Assembly: GCF_033473495.1 (NCBI RefSeq)
Contig: NC_088935.1
Location: 3,534,001-3,598,000, forward strand
Length of the DNA stretch: 64,000 nt
DNA from: Cercospora beticola
Taxonomy: Eukaryota > Ascomycota > Dothideomycetes > Mycosphaerellales > Mycosphaerellaceae
Reading direction: 5' to 3'
Part shown: piece by piece, positions 51,028 to 62,554 of the stretch
How the letters are laid out: every line of letters starts with the position of its first letter
Position numbering within the stretch: position 1 is the stretch's first letter
Position numbers and translations under genes: made by a program
Notes under the pieces: generated by a model
Seen by the model: only the letters and a program-made list of their open reading frames with translations
The model's database searches: none
What the model was told of the DNA's origin: nothing

Positions 51028-52977
51028 ATGGAGCAGTTAAGCAACCGCGATACAGCACCCTCGAATGCTCAAGAATACTACTCGTCGATCGCGGACGTCG
51101 ACGTCCATCACGCATTTCGCTGCCTTGACGATGCACAAAATCTGGACGACCTCTTGGAAGACGCTCGTTCCACAGACAGTCGCAACTTTGTCGTCGACTT
51201 CAGCGATGACACAGCCTGGGCTACTTTTGACCTGGCTCCCAAAGGCATCGCTGCACTAATAGATACCGAGAGGCCGGACTGTCTCAATACGAGATGGATC
51301 AACGTGTGGCATCCTTTTGAGCAGACGAAAATGCTTGAAGCATTAGCTCAACGATATGACTTCTCGCCTCGTCTTCTCGGATTAATGTGCTCAGATCCTA
51401 AACAACCTCGCAAGCCCACACTGTCCCCAAGCTTGAAACAGTCAGTGCATAAGAGAGGGCCAAGGAAACGCAAGGCTGTGTCTTTTGAGACAAGTGTGTC
51501 GTACGAAGAAGCAGACGAGCTCTCGATCCATTCATCCACATCTTCCATGAGCAGCGCCATGAGTGGCAACCACTACAAGATCGCCTCGGAACTGTGGCAT
51601 TACACATCAGTTGACATGGGTCGCAACTACCTGTGCGTGGGCTACAACTCCCTATATGGCACGAAGCCAGCAGATCGCAGCACCGATTCGCAATCCAACA
51701 GCGACAATCTCCCACACTGCACGCGTGTGTGGACTTGGCTGGTTGTTACCTCTGACAACACCATCATCACCGTGCATGAGGATCCTTTCCCGCTTGTGCA
51801 AGGTCCATACTCTCCGTTGGAGAGACGTATACTGGCCGAGCTTCGTCGGAACCTCATCAGCGTGTTTCGCTCACTGAGCACAGTCCATGCCGATTCCTTA
51901 CTTGAACGCAATCCTTTAACTCTGCTGCCGCTTCGAAACCGCTTCGGCACGACCCCAGAAGAAACAGCTCATCGCAGCTCAGATGCGCCGGGACTATTGT
52001 TCTACGTAAGCAGTATGATGGCGATCAGACGGCCGATCAAGCTGACATGTAAACAGTACCTGTTTGAGAATTGGAGCAACTCTTTCACATTGGTCACACG
52101 AAAAGACAGTCGCTATGGAATTGAACTTGCTGCGCTGCGTGCTGCAATGTTTGAGCAGCCTACACTAGAGCATATCGACCGCCTTGACACGATTGGGAAG
52201 GAGCTCGGCGTGCTTCGTCGGCACTACGAGGCATACATCCGAATTATCGACCGACTTCTCGAGCCACAAGGTCCAACGATGGCCAGCCTACAAAACAGTC
52301 AAATCGTTGGCTCTGACGACAGCGCCTCTGTGTCGACCATCAGACCCCGGGTCAATGGCCCAGTGGTGCGCGAGAAGGAAAGCATATTGGGAGTCAGCCT
52401 GTCCTCGGCAGCACGAATCAGATTTCGACGCTTCCGAGATCAAATCGATCTCTATGCACTCAAAGAGGTGGAGGAGTACAGCAAGCAAAAAGAGAGCCTT
52501 GTTTCTCTGGCAAGTACATTCCTGCTCACATTCCCCGAACGTCAAGAGGAGGCTGAGCTGATACCTTATGGAATGATAGAACTTTAGTTTGATCGCCATC
52601 AAGCAGTCAATCGACGTAGATAGACTCACTCGAATCGGACTGTTGCTCACGAAAGCGGCCACTCTCTTTTTGCCAGTGTCATTGTAAGTACTCTCCTTCA
52701 TGTATGCGAGGAATGGAAGCTGATTCATCATAGCATGGCGGGCTATTTCTCTATGCCTCTGGACAACATTCAATATAGCGTCCGCACGTTCTGGATTTCG
52801 TTTGCGGTGGTTCTCAGCCTCTCATATCTCGCGCTCTTCGCATTTGGAGTGATGAACGGCAATCTGCAAACGCCAAATCTAGTCTACGGTGTGGCGGATG
52901 GCATGTGGAAGAGTGTCGGGTATAGTTGGTCGGCAGTCGTAGCCATTAAGAGAAAGGTCAAAAAGAGGCGGTCGTGA
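51028..52977 (+). CDS. CorA-like two-TM membrane protein
   Basis: Predicted 609 aa from exons 51028-52509, 52580-52683 and 52734-52977. The soluble N-terminal part (about 530 residues) is of the fungal CorA-like type (WINVWHPFEQTKMLEALAQR, SELWHYTSVDMGRNYLCVGY, RVWTWLVVTSDNTIITVHED, RRHYEAYIRIIDRLLE). Splicing brings together EEYSKQKESLVSL and NFSLIAIKQSIDVDRLTRIG, then TM1 (LLLTKAATLFLPVSFMAGYF) and TM2 (FWISFAVVLSLSYLALFAFG). The first intron starts with GC (GCAAGT) and ends in GATAG; only this GC-AG splice keeps the conserved frame. The GMN selectivity signature after TM1 of true CorA magnesium channels is absent (MAGYFSMPL instead), so transport of magnesium is doubtful. Confidence 0.78.
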
Positions 52978-53044
52978 GCAGGTGTGCGTAGCGCTAGGAG
53001 CCACGTACGGTAACTGTGGATTGTAATGCAGCGTCTATACACCA

Positions 53045-56023
53045 TTAAACGCTGTTTGCTCTGATCGCTCGAAAAATAGCCCCGCAATACTCTCGTATGG
53101 CTCGTCCACTGGACATTGCATACAGCAGCCGCTCTGTGACCTCATTGCTGAACACGATGCTCATGAGATCATGTTGTCGCTTTTGCCCACTCTTAACGGC
53201 TCGCATGGGTGACACCGACTTGGGCATGAAGCGCGCCATATTCCGTAGTACCAACGCCGCCCGCAATGATAAAGATGTGGCATCCCCCTTCTCGTCTTCC
53301 AGCATGGCAATCCTGGTGATCTCTCCGTTCCGCGGTGCCACGTCGCTATCTGGTCGCAAGTTGTGCTTGGAGCGAGCAGCATCTGTCTCTGGCAAATGCG
53401 TTTCGATGTGCCTTGCTAGGAGAAAGGGTTTGGAAATTTGTGCGCCTTCGGGCGTCGCCGCGGTGTGCTCGCAGTCCGACCATTTGCATTTCGACGAGAT
53501 TTTGTCGCTGTCGCTGAAATCGAACTTCGCCTTCCATGACTTTTCAGTGACACCATTACTCAGGCCATTAGCGGTTGCTGGTGGCGACAGCGCAGATGTT
53601 GAGTCTATCTCCATCTTGTCTGCATCCACAGCCGCGCTTTTCGTCGGTATTTGCAGGTGCTGGGTCAGGATATGCTCAAGGATTTCCTCTCCTGTGCGGA
53701 ACCACTCGGCGCATTCGACTTCCCGTGTCGTTGGACCCGAAACAAGTCCAGTGATTGCATCCCGTGCTCCTTCAACGGGATATGTGACATGCCAATGGCA
53801 GCGGATCAGCTCTTTGTCCTTATCCGCAGCGTTTGAGCCGGCGAGCATCCCAGTGTCGACCGGAGCGGCCCTCGACCGGATACCTTTGATCACGTATTTG
53901 TTGGCTGCCGCAACCTGAGCTGTTGCACCCTGGAAAGTGCTGCTGACGTTCTTAATGAAGTCTCCAGCAATCAGATGAGGGTGTGTTGCTTGGTGTGGCG
54001 CGAAGGTGCCCTGATATGCTTGCCACAGAGAGATCTGCGTCATATCCGCGGTCGGGTCGGACACGAAACACATGCGCAGCCATTCAGACGATCGTTCAGG
54101 CTCATCGAGTTTCAGCAGGTCCTGGACGATCGCTCTCGATAGACGTGGAACAGGCGGAATGGTCTCTTTGGCCTCGCGTGGCTTCGTGGGCCGGGACTCC
54201 GTGTATTCCTTGGCCGTGTACAGGACCAGGCGACTCAGAACTCGGCCCAGTGCCTCCGCGTCCACTGCAGAGACGAGACTCTCCACGTTGTCTGCGAATG
54301 ATGTGTACTGGCCTAGGAAATCCAAACATGCAGATCGTAGCTCTTCGTCTTCCACCAATAGATAATCATGTACGCGATGTAATAAAGACACAGGAACATC
54401 ATCCAGTCGTTTCGGCAGCGGATGGGTCATGGCTATCCTGCTTACGGCTCGTAGCGCGGTAGTGATGGCTCCTCGGTCCGGAGAGAGGGCATGCTGTATG
54501 AGGCCTTGATACACTGCATCGTGGGGACTGATGTCGACATATTTCACCACTTGCTCGCACAAATCGAGGATGTGATGTCGAAGCTCGACCAAGCTTGGAT
54601 GTTCCGGCAGGTTGAGCACAACTGCGATCAAATCTTGGACGAGCGGGAGTCGCGAGAGATATGCTGCATTCTCGTCTTGGAGGCTCATGTTGCGTAGGAC
54701 GAGACCCGCTTCAGTGACTCGATTCAGTCGCGTGAGGAAATTCGAATCCAGAGTGGAGTCTTCCGAGATGATTGGAATCCTGGATCTCAGCTTCTGCAGA
54801 ATGTCTGGCGTCCCGTCCAAGCCGTTGAGGGTCTCGTCATCTCCTGCAAAAAACTCCTCGTCGTACATTACATCCCAATCGATGTCGTAGAACAGGCTCG
54901 TCACTTGCAAGGTCTTCTTGATCAGAGCATCGGCAAGACCAGGGAATTGGTCAAAGCGGTACTTATCACCCCGCTCATGACTGATCTTAACAAGGTGATG
55001 CAGAGCGTACTGCTCCTCTTCTGGCAAGCCACTCTGCAAAGCAAGCTGGGCTCGCACGTAGATGTTAGGTCCAATGAAGCCTGTGCCCGGGAGCATGATA
55101 TTCTTATACTTCTTTGCGAGAGGCCCAGCTTCACTCTCGAGCTTGCGCTTCCGCTCATTGCGGTACCAATCAGGCTGGCTAGCGGGAGTCGCGACGGCCT
55201 TCAGGGAGAGCGGATATGCTTGCGGGGGTTCGTAAGATGCCAGAGTCGAAGAAGTGCCGTTGGCGAGCGACGATGAATGGGTCATGCCGTGCACCGAAGC
55301 ACCCGGGGTGGGAGAAGCTCCAGGAGGATGGGCTTGCCCACGTGTCTGGCGTGTTGGAGGGGCATCGGGCTGAAAAAGGACGCGTTGCGGAGGCTGCTGT
55401 CTCAGGCCCCTAGTCGATCGTCCTGTCGCGCTGCCCGGCTCGTCAGCGAGCTCGGATTTGACGTCCTTGGGAGTGCGCTGCTCCGGACTGCCTTCGCTGC
55501 CCTCGCCGTTCTGCATGCCCTCTCCGTCGCGACCTTTTGGACGCTCGTAATTCTCCAACGTCCGAGTCATGACGTTGCCGCCTTTCGCCGTGACGTCCTC
55601 CAGAATCTCCTTGGGCGGTGGCTCCTTGCCCCAATGTGTGCTGATCTCGTACGCGCAAAGATTCTTGTAGTACACGTTCTTAATCTGAAAAGCCTGCGCG
55701 GCAGTGTACTGATTCTTGCCGATGAATTCCTCTGCCAGCCGCCGCCACATCAATGGCTTTGCTTTCGTATCTGAGCAAAGGTCATAGCCACCCTCCTCGA
55801 CAACGCGTGTGTAAAGTTTGAAGAGGTCGACGTGTCGCACGCCAATTTTCGGTTCGGCCTCGAGTGTGGTTCTGGCAGCGAATGCGCATTAGTGAACGTC
55901 GTGGTGTGGGTGTGACGAGGGTATGCGAACGTACCCGCGCTGCTGATGATACTCTTCCAACTTGCGCATGAAGTCCTCGCGCTCGTCGGTGCGCTCGATG
56001 CTCAGTCCCCTTTTGGGCGCCAT
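53045..56023 (-). CDS. RSC9: RSC complex subunit Rsc9 (ARID, RFX-type and C2H2 domains)
   Basis: Predicted 971 aa from exons 55935-56023 and 53045-55871, with a 63-bp intron (GTACGT...GCTGCCAG). The N-terminal ARID (about residues 10-110) is rebuilt by the splice: REDFMRKLEEYHQQRGTTLE, KIGVRHVDLFKLYTRVVEEG, KPLMWRRLAEEFIG, VYYKNLCAYE. A disordered linker follows, then an Armadillo-like helical region. The RFX-type winged helix is at about 644-720 (ISLWQAYQGTF, LIAGDFIKNVSSTFQGA). A C2H2 finger lies at about 822-855 (CKWSDC ... HIETHL). This order matches Rsc9/ARID2 of the RSC/PBAF remodeller, which targets the complex to promoters. Confidence 0.9.
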
Positions 56024-56442
56024 GGCGGGCGGTGATTGGCAGGCGCAATCAGCACACACCGCGCTCGACCAAGTCACTGGACGCGCAAACAGCGACGGTG
56101 CATGCAGCAAGGGCGTTTGAACGACGATGCGCTCTCTCGACACGACCGACCCCAGTGGACGAGACGAGGCGCCAGAACGCGCACAGTTGCCAGGATCGGC
56201 GACAGCTCCGCGCCGCGGCGCCTCCCGCGCTCGCTTGTCGATCTCTCCTGCCTGCTCTACGACACGCGCGCACGAGACGAGTGCTCGAGGTAGGAGCAGT
56301 AGGACGCGCGTGAGGAAAGAACCATGCATCGCTCCAACGTGGATGATGTCTGCGCTCGGTGCGCCGAGACCTTGCGCTGTTCACTACTCTTCGAGGACGA
56401 ACACCACAGAATTACACACAACGCTCTACACCTACCATCAAG
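56024..56442. promoter_or_regulatory. divergent region, RSC9 / Rec114-like gene
   Basis: 419 bp between divergent ATGs, GC-rich near RSC9. No convincing motif or repeat. Confidence 0.5.
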
Positions 56443-58084
56443 ATGAGCACGGCGACCATTGATCTGTGTCTACCGCTGGCCAAGTATTCCTACGCAGAGA
56501 GTGAGACGGTCCACAGCTCAGTTCAATGGACACACTACAGCGCAGCAGGCCTGTGTCTGCTAGTGCAAGGCACTGCGGGCGGTCATGGCGAGCTCTCGTT
56601 GCACATCGTAGAGCGAACTACCGTCATGGTGCGGGCCCCTCAGATTCGGGCGGAGCGTCTGTTCTACATTGTGTGCACCACTGACTGGCATACCAGGAGA
56701 GTTTGGACATTGCGCGCTACGTCGACCGCGCCAGCGACATGCGGCATTATGCTCGACAAGCCGGTTCCGTCCTGAGGACCGATCAGTTGCCCATCTTCGC
56801 TATCGCTAAGCAGCCTAATGTCGCCTTGCGGCTCCAATTGCAGACTGGCAGGGTGCGTAGATCCGACCTATGCTCGAGGAAATATCACTCACGCGAAGCT
56901 AGACTCGACGCATACAGCTCGGACTGTCGAGTGCGGTGCACCATCAGCAGGTCGTTGAAGCACTCAGCCATCGAGGCGTCGAGTTTCAGGAGGCACGTCC
57001 CGCAACCAGTGCTCAGAATGCCGCTTCAGCGATCCGTCCAGTGGCAAGGAATAATCATCGAGATATCCCACTGCAAGCCCCAGCTGCGGCGAATCACCAA
57101 CAACCCACGCCGAGTCCTTTCCATCCTCCAAGCGTGCGCATTGGCAGCCTGGGCCAGCATCCACAACAAGCGTCAGCTGGGCACAGGGAGGCACGAATGG
57201 TGGCTCCACGATTGATTAGACCCTTATCGGCTGCGAATCATGGTACTGCTGGGAGCACAATAACATCGCGGCCTCTCTCAGTGGCGGCAATGAATCCTGT
57301 TCCCGCCACTCGGGATGGAAGGGAGCGAAGCAGGAGTCCCGAACGTGTTACCGCTTCTTCATCTTCTGGCGCCTCTCAGCCTGGAGTATCGTCGCTGCGG
57401 CCAGGTTTAGGTCATTCTTCGTGTCCTACATCAGCTCCCCTCGCCCAAGGAAGTGACCAGTCACCACCTTCTACCTCTCATGAAATGACACACGGCGCAA
57501 CACGAAGCAGCTCACGCCCAAGCTCTGCACTAGACTTGCCACCACTACGGATGCCTAGGCTAGTAGAATCACGGCCAAACACGGCAGCGAACATTGCAAC
57601 ATCAGACACAACAGCTCGACCAAGCATGGATCGTTCCAATGTCTACTCTGAACAATCTGTCGCCAAAGACGCCACTTTGGTGGCACCGAAGCTCGCAGGC
57701 GGCATGTCAGACATCCAGTTCCGATCGCCCCTGCCGCCCGCCAACCACAACCACAAAAGCCAGCCCACACCCGCCGAGACAAGCCTCAACGTTCATGCTA
57801 GCAAAGGCATTGCCCGTCTGAGCAGTCTGATGGATGCGCCTCACGAGATCGAGGAACCTCTGGAATCATCGGTCGTGCCGCAGCATGCAGAATTGCCTGT
57901 AGTCCGTGCAAGTGGGCAACCGCGGGGTCAAGAACTCTCCCTGGCCACGTACGAGGCACAGTGCGTGCAAGATCGACAAGCCGCTCTCGACCAATTCATG
58001 ATGGACGTTCTCGATGATCCCAAGTTCGAAACGCTTTGTGCAGACGTGGAGAATTGCTGGCGCAGGAGCATTCTGGGTCTTTAG
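56443..58084 (+). CDS. disordered protein with conserved ends, tentatively Rec114-like
   Basis: Predicted 502 aa from exons 56443-56628, 56697-56852 and 56918-58084. The first donor is uncertain: GTAGAG at 56608 would also keep frame and shorten exon 1 by 7 codons. The N-terminal part of about 150 residues is ordered, with beta-like segments (LPLAKYSYAE, SAAGLCLLVQGTAGGHGELS) and helices (ESLDIARYVDRASDMRHYAR, QLPIFAIAKQPNVALRLQLQ, HHQQVVEALSHRGVEFQ). About 300 disordered Ser/Pro-rich residues follow, then a C-terminal helix (RQAALDQFMMDVLDDPKFET). A PH-like N-terminus, long disordered middle and short C-terminal helix is the layout of the meiotic double-strand-break factor Rec114. That assignment rests on layout only and is low confidence; the gene itself is well supported. 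Confidence 0.62.
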
Positions 58085-58230
58085 TGTTGCATGGAACTTC
58101 CGAGTACGTTCACTTCTGATGTATCTCGACGAGGAAATCTTGCTGCACACTTTCTTGATCTGTTCGACGTGTAGGGAGGAACTATAGCTCATGTTCATAG
58201 ACTGTGAAGCCATGCTTTCTCTTCCTCTTT

Positions 58231-59025
58231 TCAATTTTCGCTCTCGTCGGAGATGCTTGGCGACGGCAGCTCGGCGACCACTACATTGATCTCAGGACGA
58301 GACATTCCAATCGCGCCGCCTGGATGATTTTTCAAAAACACCTCACTGGTGTTGCCTTGATGTAAAGCCTCTGCTACTGTCAATGCCAGCATGTCGCTAA
58401 TGGCGAGTGCCACTGTCGTGGAGGTCGTAGGTGCTTTCACGCCGAAAGACGCTTCCTCACTTTCGTGAATCGGGGCCGGAAGTAGAATCCCATTCTCGAT
58501 GCCCTCCAGCAGCTGGCAGTCTCGTGGGTGTCGCTGGGCACTCATCGCCATGACTTGAACTTCCGGGGATATATGTGGCAGAACATTCAGCAATTCTATT
58601 GTCTTTCCGCTGAACGATACGAAGAGAAGGACGTCGTTGTCTCGCACATCTCCGATATCGCCGTGGACGGCTTCACAAGCGTGAAGAAAGCTGGCGCGGA
58701 TTCCCAAACTTTTGCAGGTGGCCACCAGCTTTTGTGCGATGAATCCGCTCTTTCCCACACCACAGACAACCAGTTTGCCCTGACTGGACTGCGACTGGAT
58801 GATCGCCTGCTGGGCTGCCGACAGGCCGTGCTGAGCGACCTTGTCGGTCGAGTACAGAGCCGCAACGCGGGCAAGGGCCTCGGCTTCCACTCTTAACACG
58901 TTGACTGCGCGCTCGAGCACAAAGGAGCGGTCCTCTGTGCTGCTCAGATGCTCTTCGCGCACCGGTGATGGCGGTGTCAACGGTGTCGAAAGCCGTCGAC
59001 GCTTGCACGGCCTCGAGAGATCCAT
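58231..59025 (-). CDS. SIS-domain sugar-phosphate isomerase, KdsD/GutQ-like, without CBS domains
   Basis: Intronless 264-aa ORF from ATG 59025. The first 35 residues are basic and fungus-specific. The rest is a single SIS domain very like bacterial arabinose-5-phosphate isomerases: GKLVVCGVGKSGFIAQKLVA, a basic RASFLHACEAVHGDIGDV (KdsD normally has HPxEAxHGDLG), the phosphate-binding SFSGKTIELLNVLP, and the C-terminal VFLKNHPGGAIG. The catalytic-region Glu and His of EAVHGD are kept. Bacterial KdsD has two CBS domains after the SIS domain; here the protein ends soon after it. KdsD makes arabinose-5-phosphate for LPS, which fungi lack, so the substrate is probably different. Neighbours give no hint. 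Confidence 0.82.
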   Translation of the reverse strand: MDLSRPCKRRRLSTPLTPPSPVREEHLSSTEDRSFVLERAVNVLRVEAEALARVAALYSTDKVAQHGLSAAQQAIIQSQSSQGKLVVCGVGKSGFIAQKLVATCKSLGIRASFLHACEAVHGDIGDVRDNDVLLFVSFSGKTIELLNVLPHISPEVQVMAMSAQRHPRDCQLLEGIENGILLPAPIHESEEASFGVKAPTTSTTVALAISDMLALTVAEALHQGNTSEVFLKNHPGGAIGMSRPEINVVVAELPSPSISDESEN

Positions 59026-59768
59026 GGAATTGTAATTCGGAGGAGAAAACACGCGTATCGACGCGACGTGGGACCTTGAGGATAAGATTGACAACAAGAC
59101 AATGCAGGACAGAACAGATCTCAGAACAAAGAACAGTTGTGCTGAATAGATGTTATCTCGCCCGGTGACAAATCGTAGTATTAAGTCATGGAAATCATCC
59201 CGCAGGCTGGGTCGTAGTAATAACTCCCCGCGACGAACGGAGCGGCCGTACGCTTAAAATCAGGCAGTCAAACAAACGCCCGATCAGCATGTGAAAACGT
59301 GCTCGTCATAGATTAGGTGCAAGGACTTGGAGCCACACCTAAAATGGACTGTAATCGGGGATTTGCTGAACAATCCAGTTCCCGGGTACAAAAGATTTCG
59401 AGCTCCCGAGCTAAAGCAGGAGCTCTTGCGTGACGACCGCTGCGCTGCATGTACCTGCCGAGTGTTGAGCGCATTAGTGGGAATAGCTCTCAAGTTAGCC
59501 CCGGCTAGGTTCATGTCGAACTCTGTCCTATTTTGGAGCTACAAAACCGTGCACGCAGCGTTCGATCGAAGTTGCATAACTTGACACATTACGCGGGGCT
59601 GCATTTGCAGGCTGACCACGACTTAGTCAGTTGGTAGAGATAACGTGAACAGCATGGTATGTTGCTTGTAGCAAGTCAGCCTGTCCCATCAGTGTCACTA
59701 CAAAACGTTTTTGGGATTCGATGATGCGTTCAGTTTGGCGAGCTGATGGTGTTCACGCCACTGGGCGT
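59026..59768. other. intergenic, 743 bp
   Basis: Upstream region of the SIS gene and 3' flank of COQ5. TTAG-TCAGTTGGTAGAG at about 59623-59639 looks like a decayed tRNA D arm/A box, but no T arm follows. No coding evidence. Confidence 0.5.
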
Positions 59769-60808
59769 CTACAACGGCTTCACGCCCTTGTGGATTGCAG
59801 CGATGCCTAGGCTGAGATCCTCCCATCCTGATTCTGTGATGGTGCCGTCACTCTTTTGTCCTGGGATCAAGAACCCAGCGTCCTGTATCATCGTAGCCCA
59901 TTCGCGCTGCGAGGGAAAGCGCTCAATGCTCTCCACCAGATACTGATAACTGTCCCTATCAGCAGCAACAACCTGCCCAATCAGCGGGATCGCGCTAAAT
60001 GACCACCTCTTGTATATCCCGTTGAGCAATGGGTTGGCCAGCTGTGGTGCAAATTCCAGACATGCGAAAACGCCGCCAGGCTTCAAGACACGGAACGCTT
60101 CTTTCAGCGCCTTGTCTTTGTGCGTGAAATTGCGAATCCCAAATGCCACAGTGTACAGGTCTATGCTATTGCTCTCCACCGTGTGTAGGTCCTCTGCATT
60201 CGCCTCCAGATAATCGACTCGACCCGCTGCGTGATACGGCGTGGTAGATAGGCGCTTACGGCCTTCGTTCAGCATGTCCGGGTTGATGTCTGATATCGTG
60301 ACATGGGTCGCATGATCGTGGTTGACATTCGTCGCGTGATCGAGCATGCGAATTGCTATGTCACCGCTGCCGCCCGCGATGTCCAGGATCTTCTGCCCTT
60401 GGCCCTTCTCATGTAGCGATGCGTATCGAACACCCGGGTTCAGACCACGAACAAAGTTATCCTTCCACACTCGATGTATGCCTAAGGACATAAGGTCGTT
60501 CATGGTATCATAGTTGCTCGCCACGGAGGAGAAGACGGCGCCGACTACGAAAATGCATTAGCTTGGGGACAGTCTGCTCGAGAGGGTCGATATTGTCCAC
60601 CTTGAGAAGCCTTGAGAGACTCGGCGACCGTCTCAAAGCCAAAATGCGTCGTCTTGCCATTGGAGCTGGACGACTCCGGCGGCGGTGGCTGTTGAAGGCG
60701 GGTTGATGAGGCAAAGGCACGCCGACATGATGTGCACACGGTAGCGGAAGTGGTGGTGGAAAGGCTCAAGCGCAGCCGCTTCGCCGCTCGAGGAGCACTG
60801 ACAGACAT
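59769..60808 (-). CDS. COQ5: ubiquinone biosynthesis C-methyltransferase Coq5
   Basis: Predicted 327 aa from exons 60601-60808 and 59769-60544 (56-bp intron). An in-frame upstream ATG at 60871 would add 21 residues. The N-terminus (RAAKRLRLSLSTTTSATVCT) is a likely mitochondrial presequence. The UbiE/COQ5 fold is clear: VFSSVASNYDTMNDLMSLGI across the splice, HRVWKDNFV, the SAM motif ILDIAGGSGDIAIRML, DINPDMLNEGRKRL, VAFGIRNFTHKDKALKEAFR, VLKPGGVFACLEFA. It methylates 2-polyprenyl-6-methoxy-1,4-benzoquinol in the CoQ synthome on the matrix side of the inner membrane. It is divergent from the E1 alpha gene. Confidence 0.95.
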
Positions 60809-61099
60809 GATGGCGATGGGCAATCCAGCAAGAGACAGACTGGCGTACGGCGTGCTGGCCAGCAGCAGCATCCCCGAGCCGCCTCATCGCCATGTGCAGC
60901 ATCGGAGGCTTGGCAGCCGCGGCCGCGGAGATGGTTGGTGCCTTACTTACTGCCTGACAATGGCTGAGGGTCAAGACATGCGGCTTTCACTGAACTCTGG
61001 TGCAAGGGCCGACGGTAGCCGTAGGCACAATGGGATCGTACACAACATGCCATATTCCCAGCACTGTCCTGAACGTCCGCGTTGTAGTCACGTATCAAC
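60809..61099. promoter_or_regulatory. divergent promoter, COQ5 / BCKDH E1 alpha
   Basis: 291 bp between divergent ATGs of two mitochondrial-protein genes. A shared promoter would allow joint control; no specific motif was identified. Confidence 0.45.
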
Positions 61100-62554
61100 A
61101 TGAAGCGCTGTCTGCCTCTTGCAGGGCGCCATACTTGCCAACGACAAGCATCGCGACTTCGCGTTGCGTCGCCCTACACTCCAGCCTGTAGACCACCGCC
61201 ACCATCCCCACAATCGCAACAGCAGCGATGGAGTTCCGTATCGCAGAAGCCGGGGTCTGATCGGTATGCCCACGAGGAGTTGGTGCGATTCCACTGCTAA
61301 TTCGAACACAGAGTGCACTTTCCAGGAGCCGTCAACTCCAGATTCACCACTTCATTGGACTTTGCTCGCGCTACCGAGGACGATGCCATGCCAACATTCC
61401 GCATCCTGGACCAGGAAGGCCGCGTGCTGGACAAGTCTCAGGAGCTAGACATCAGTGACGAAGAAGTGATTCGATTGTACACCGACATGGTCAGCGTGTC
61501 GATTATGGATCTCATCATGTTCGATGCTCAGCGCCAAGGCCGGATCAGCTTCTACATGGTGTCGGCGGGCGAGGAGGGTATAGCGGTAGGGAGTGCCAAC
61601 GCCCTACATCCCAATGATCCCATCTTTGCACAGTACAGAGAGACTGGCATTTTTCAACATCGCGGCTTTACCTTCGACGACTTCATGGCACAGCTTTTCG
61701 CCACAAAGGACGATGCTGGCCTAGGGCGAAATATGCCCGTGCATTATGGTAGCACCAAGTATAAAATCCACACGATCAGCAGTCCTCTCGCCACACAAAT
61801 TCCTCATGCTTCCGGTGCCGCGTATGCGGTCAAGATGCAGAATCAACAGAATCCCAAGGATGACCCTCGTGTAGTGGCATGCTATTTTGGAGAGGGAGCG
61901 GCCTCAGAGGGCGATTTCCACGCCGCTTTGAACATCGCGGCAACGAGAGCCTGCCCTGTCTTGTTCATTTGCCGCAATAATGGATACGCCATCAGTACTC
62001 CGACGCTGGAGCAGTACCGAGGTGATGGTATAGCGTCGCGAGGTGTGGGTTACGGCATTGATACCATCCGAGTCGATGGAAATGACATCTTCGCCGTTCG
62101 AAAGGTAACGCAAATGGCCCGTGAGCTGGCGCTTCAAGATGGTGGCAGGCCAGTCTTGATAGAAGCAATGAGCTACCGAGTTTCACATCACAGCACTTCG
62201 GATGACTCCTTTGCTTATCGCGCAAAAGTGGAAGTGGAGGATTGGAAGCGACGAGACAATCCGATCACCCGGCTGCGAAAGTGGATGGAAGGTAAAGGCA
62301 TCTGGGACGAGGAGAAAGAGAAAGAGTTGCGTACCGCAACGAGGAAAAATGTTTTGACCGCCTATCGCAAAGCAGAAAAGGAGAAGAAGCCTGCACTTGG
62401 CTCACTTCTCAGCGATGTGTATGCGGAGCCCACAGCGGAATTGAAGGAACAGGCGGCATCGTTGAAGCGAGTGATTGAAAAGTACCCCAACGAGTATGAT
62501 GTGTCTGAGTACGACGGCGGCCTTGAAGGCTTGAAATTAGAGCGGACAAAATAA
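61100..62554 (+). CDS. BCKDHA: 2-oxoisovalerate dehydrogenase E1 alpha subunit, mitochondrial
   Basis: Predicted 468 aa from exons 61100-61263 and 61312-62554 (48-bp intron, donor GTATGC). The N-terminus is basic and Pro/Gln-rich, a plausible presequence. Conserved parts are RVHFPGAVNSRFT at the splice, the E1 fold QGRISFYMVSAGEEGIAVGS, the thiamine-diphosphate site YFGEGAASEGDFHAALN with CRNNGYAIST, and the phosphorylation loop YRVSHHSTSDDSFAYR, which keeps the regulatory Ser. With E1 beta, E2 and E3 it decarboxylates branched-chain 2-oxo acids from Leu, Ile and Val. HMG-CoA lyase, the end of the leucine route, is 21 kb away in this window. Its TAA directly abuts the stop of the convergent helicase gene. 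Confidence 0.95.

Noticed and set aside
59613..59700. tRNA-like D arm (TTAG then TCAGTTGGTAGAG) followed by a short T-run
   Set aside because: No matching acceptor 3' strand or T arm within about 90 nt; at most a decayed fragment.
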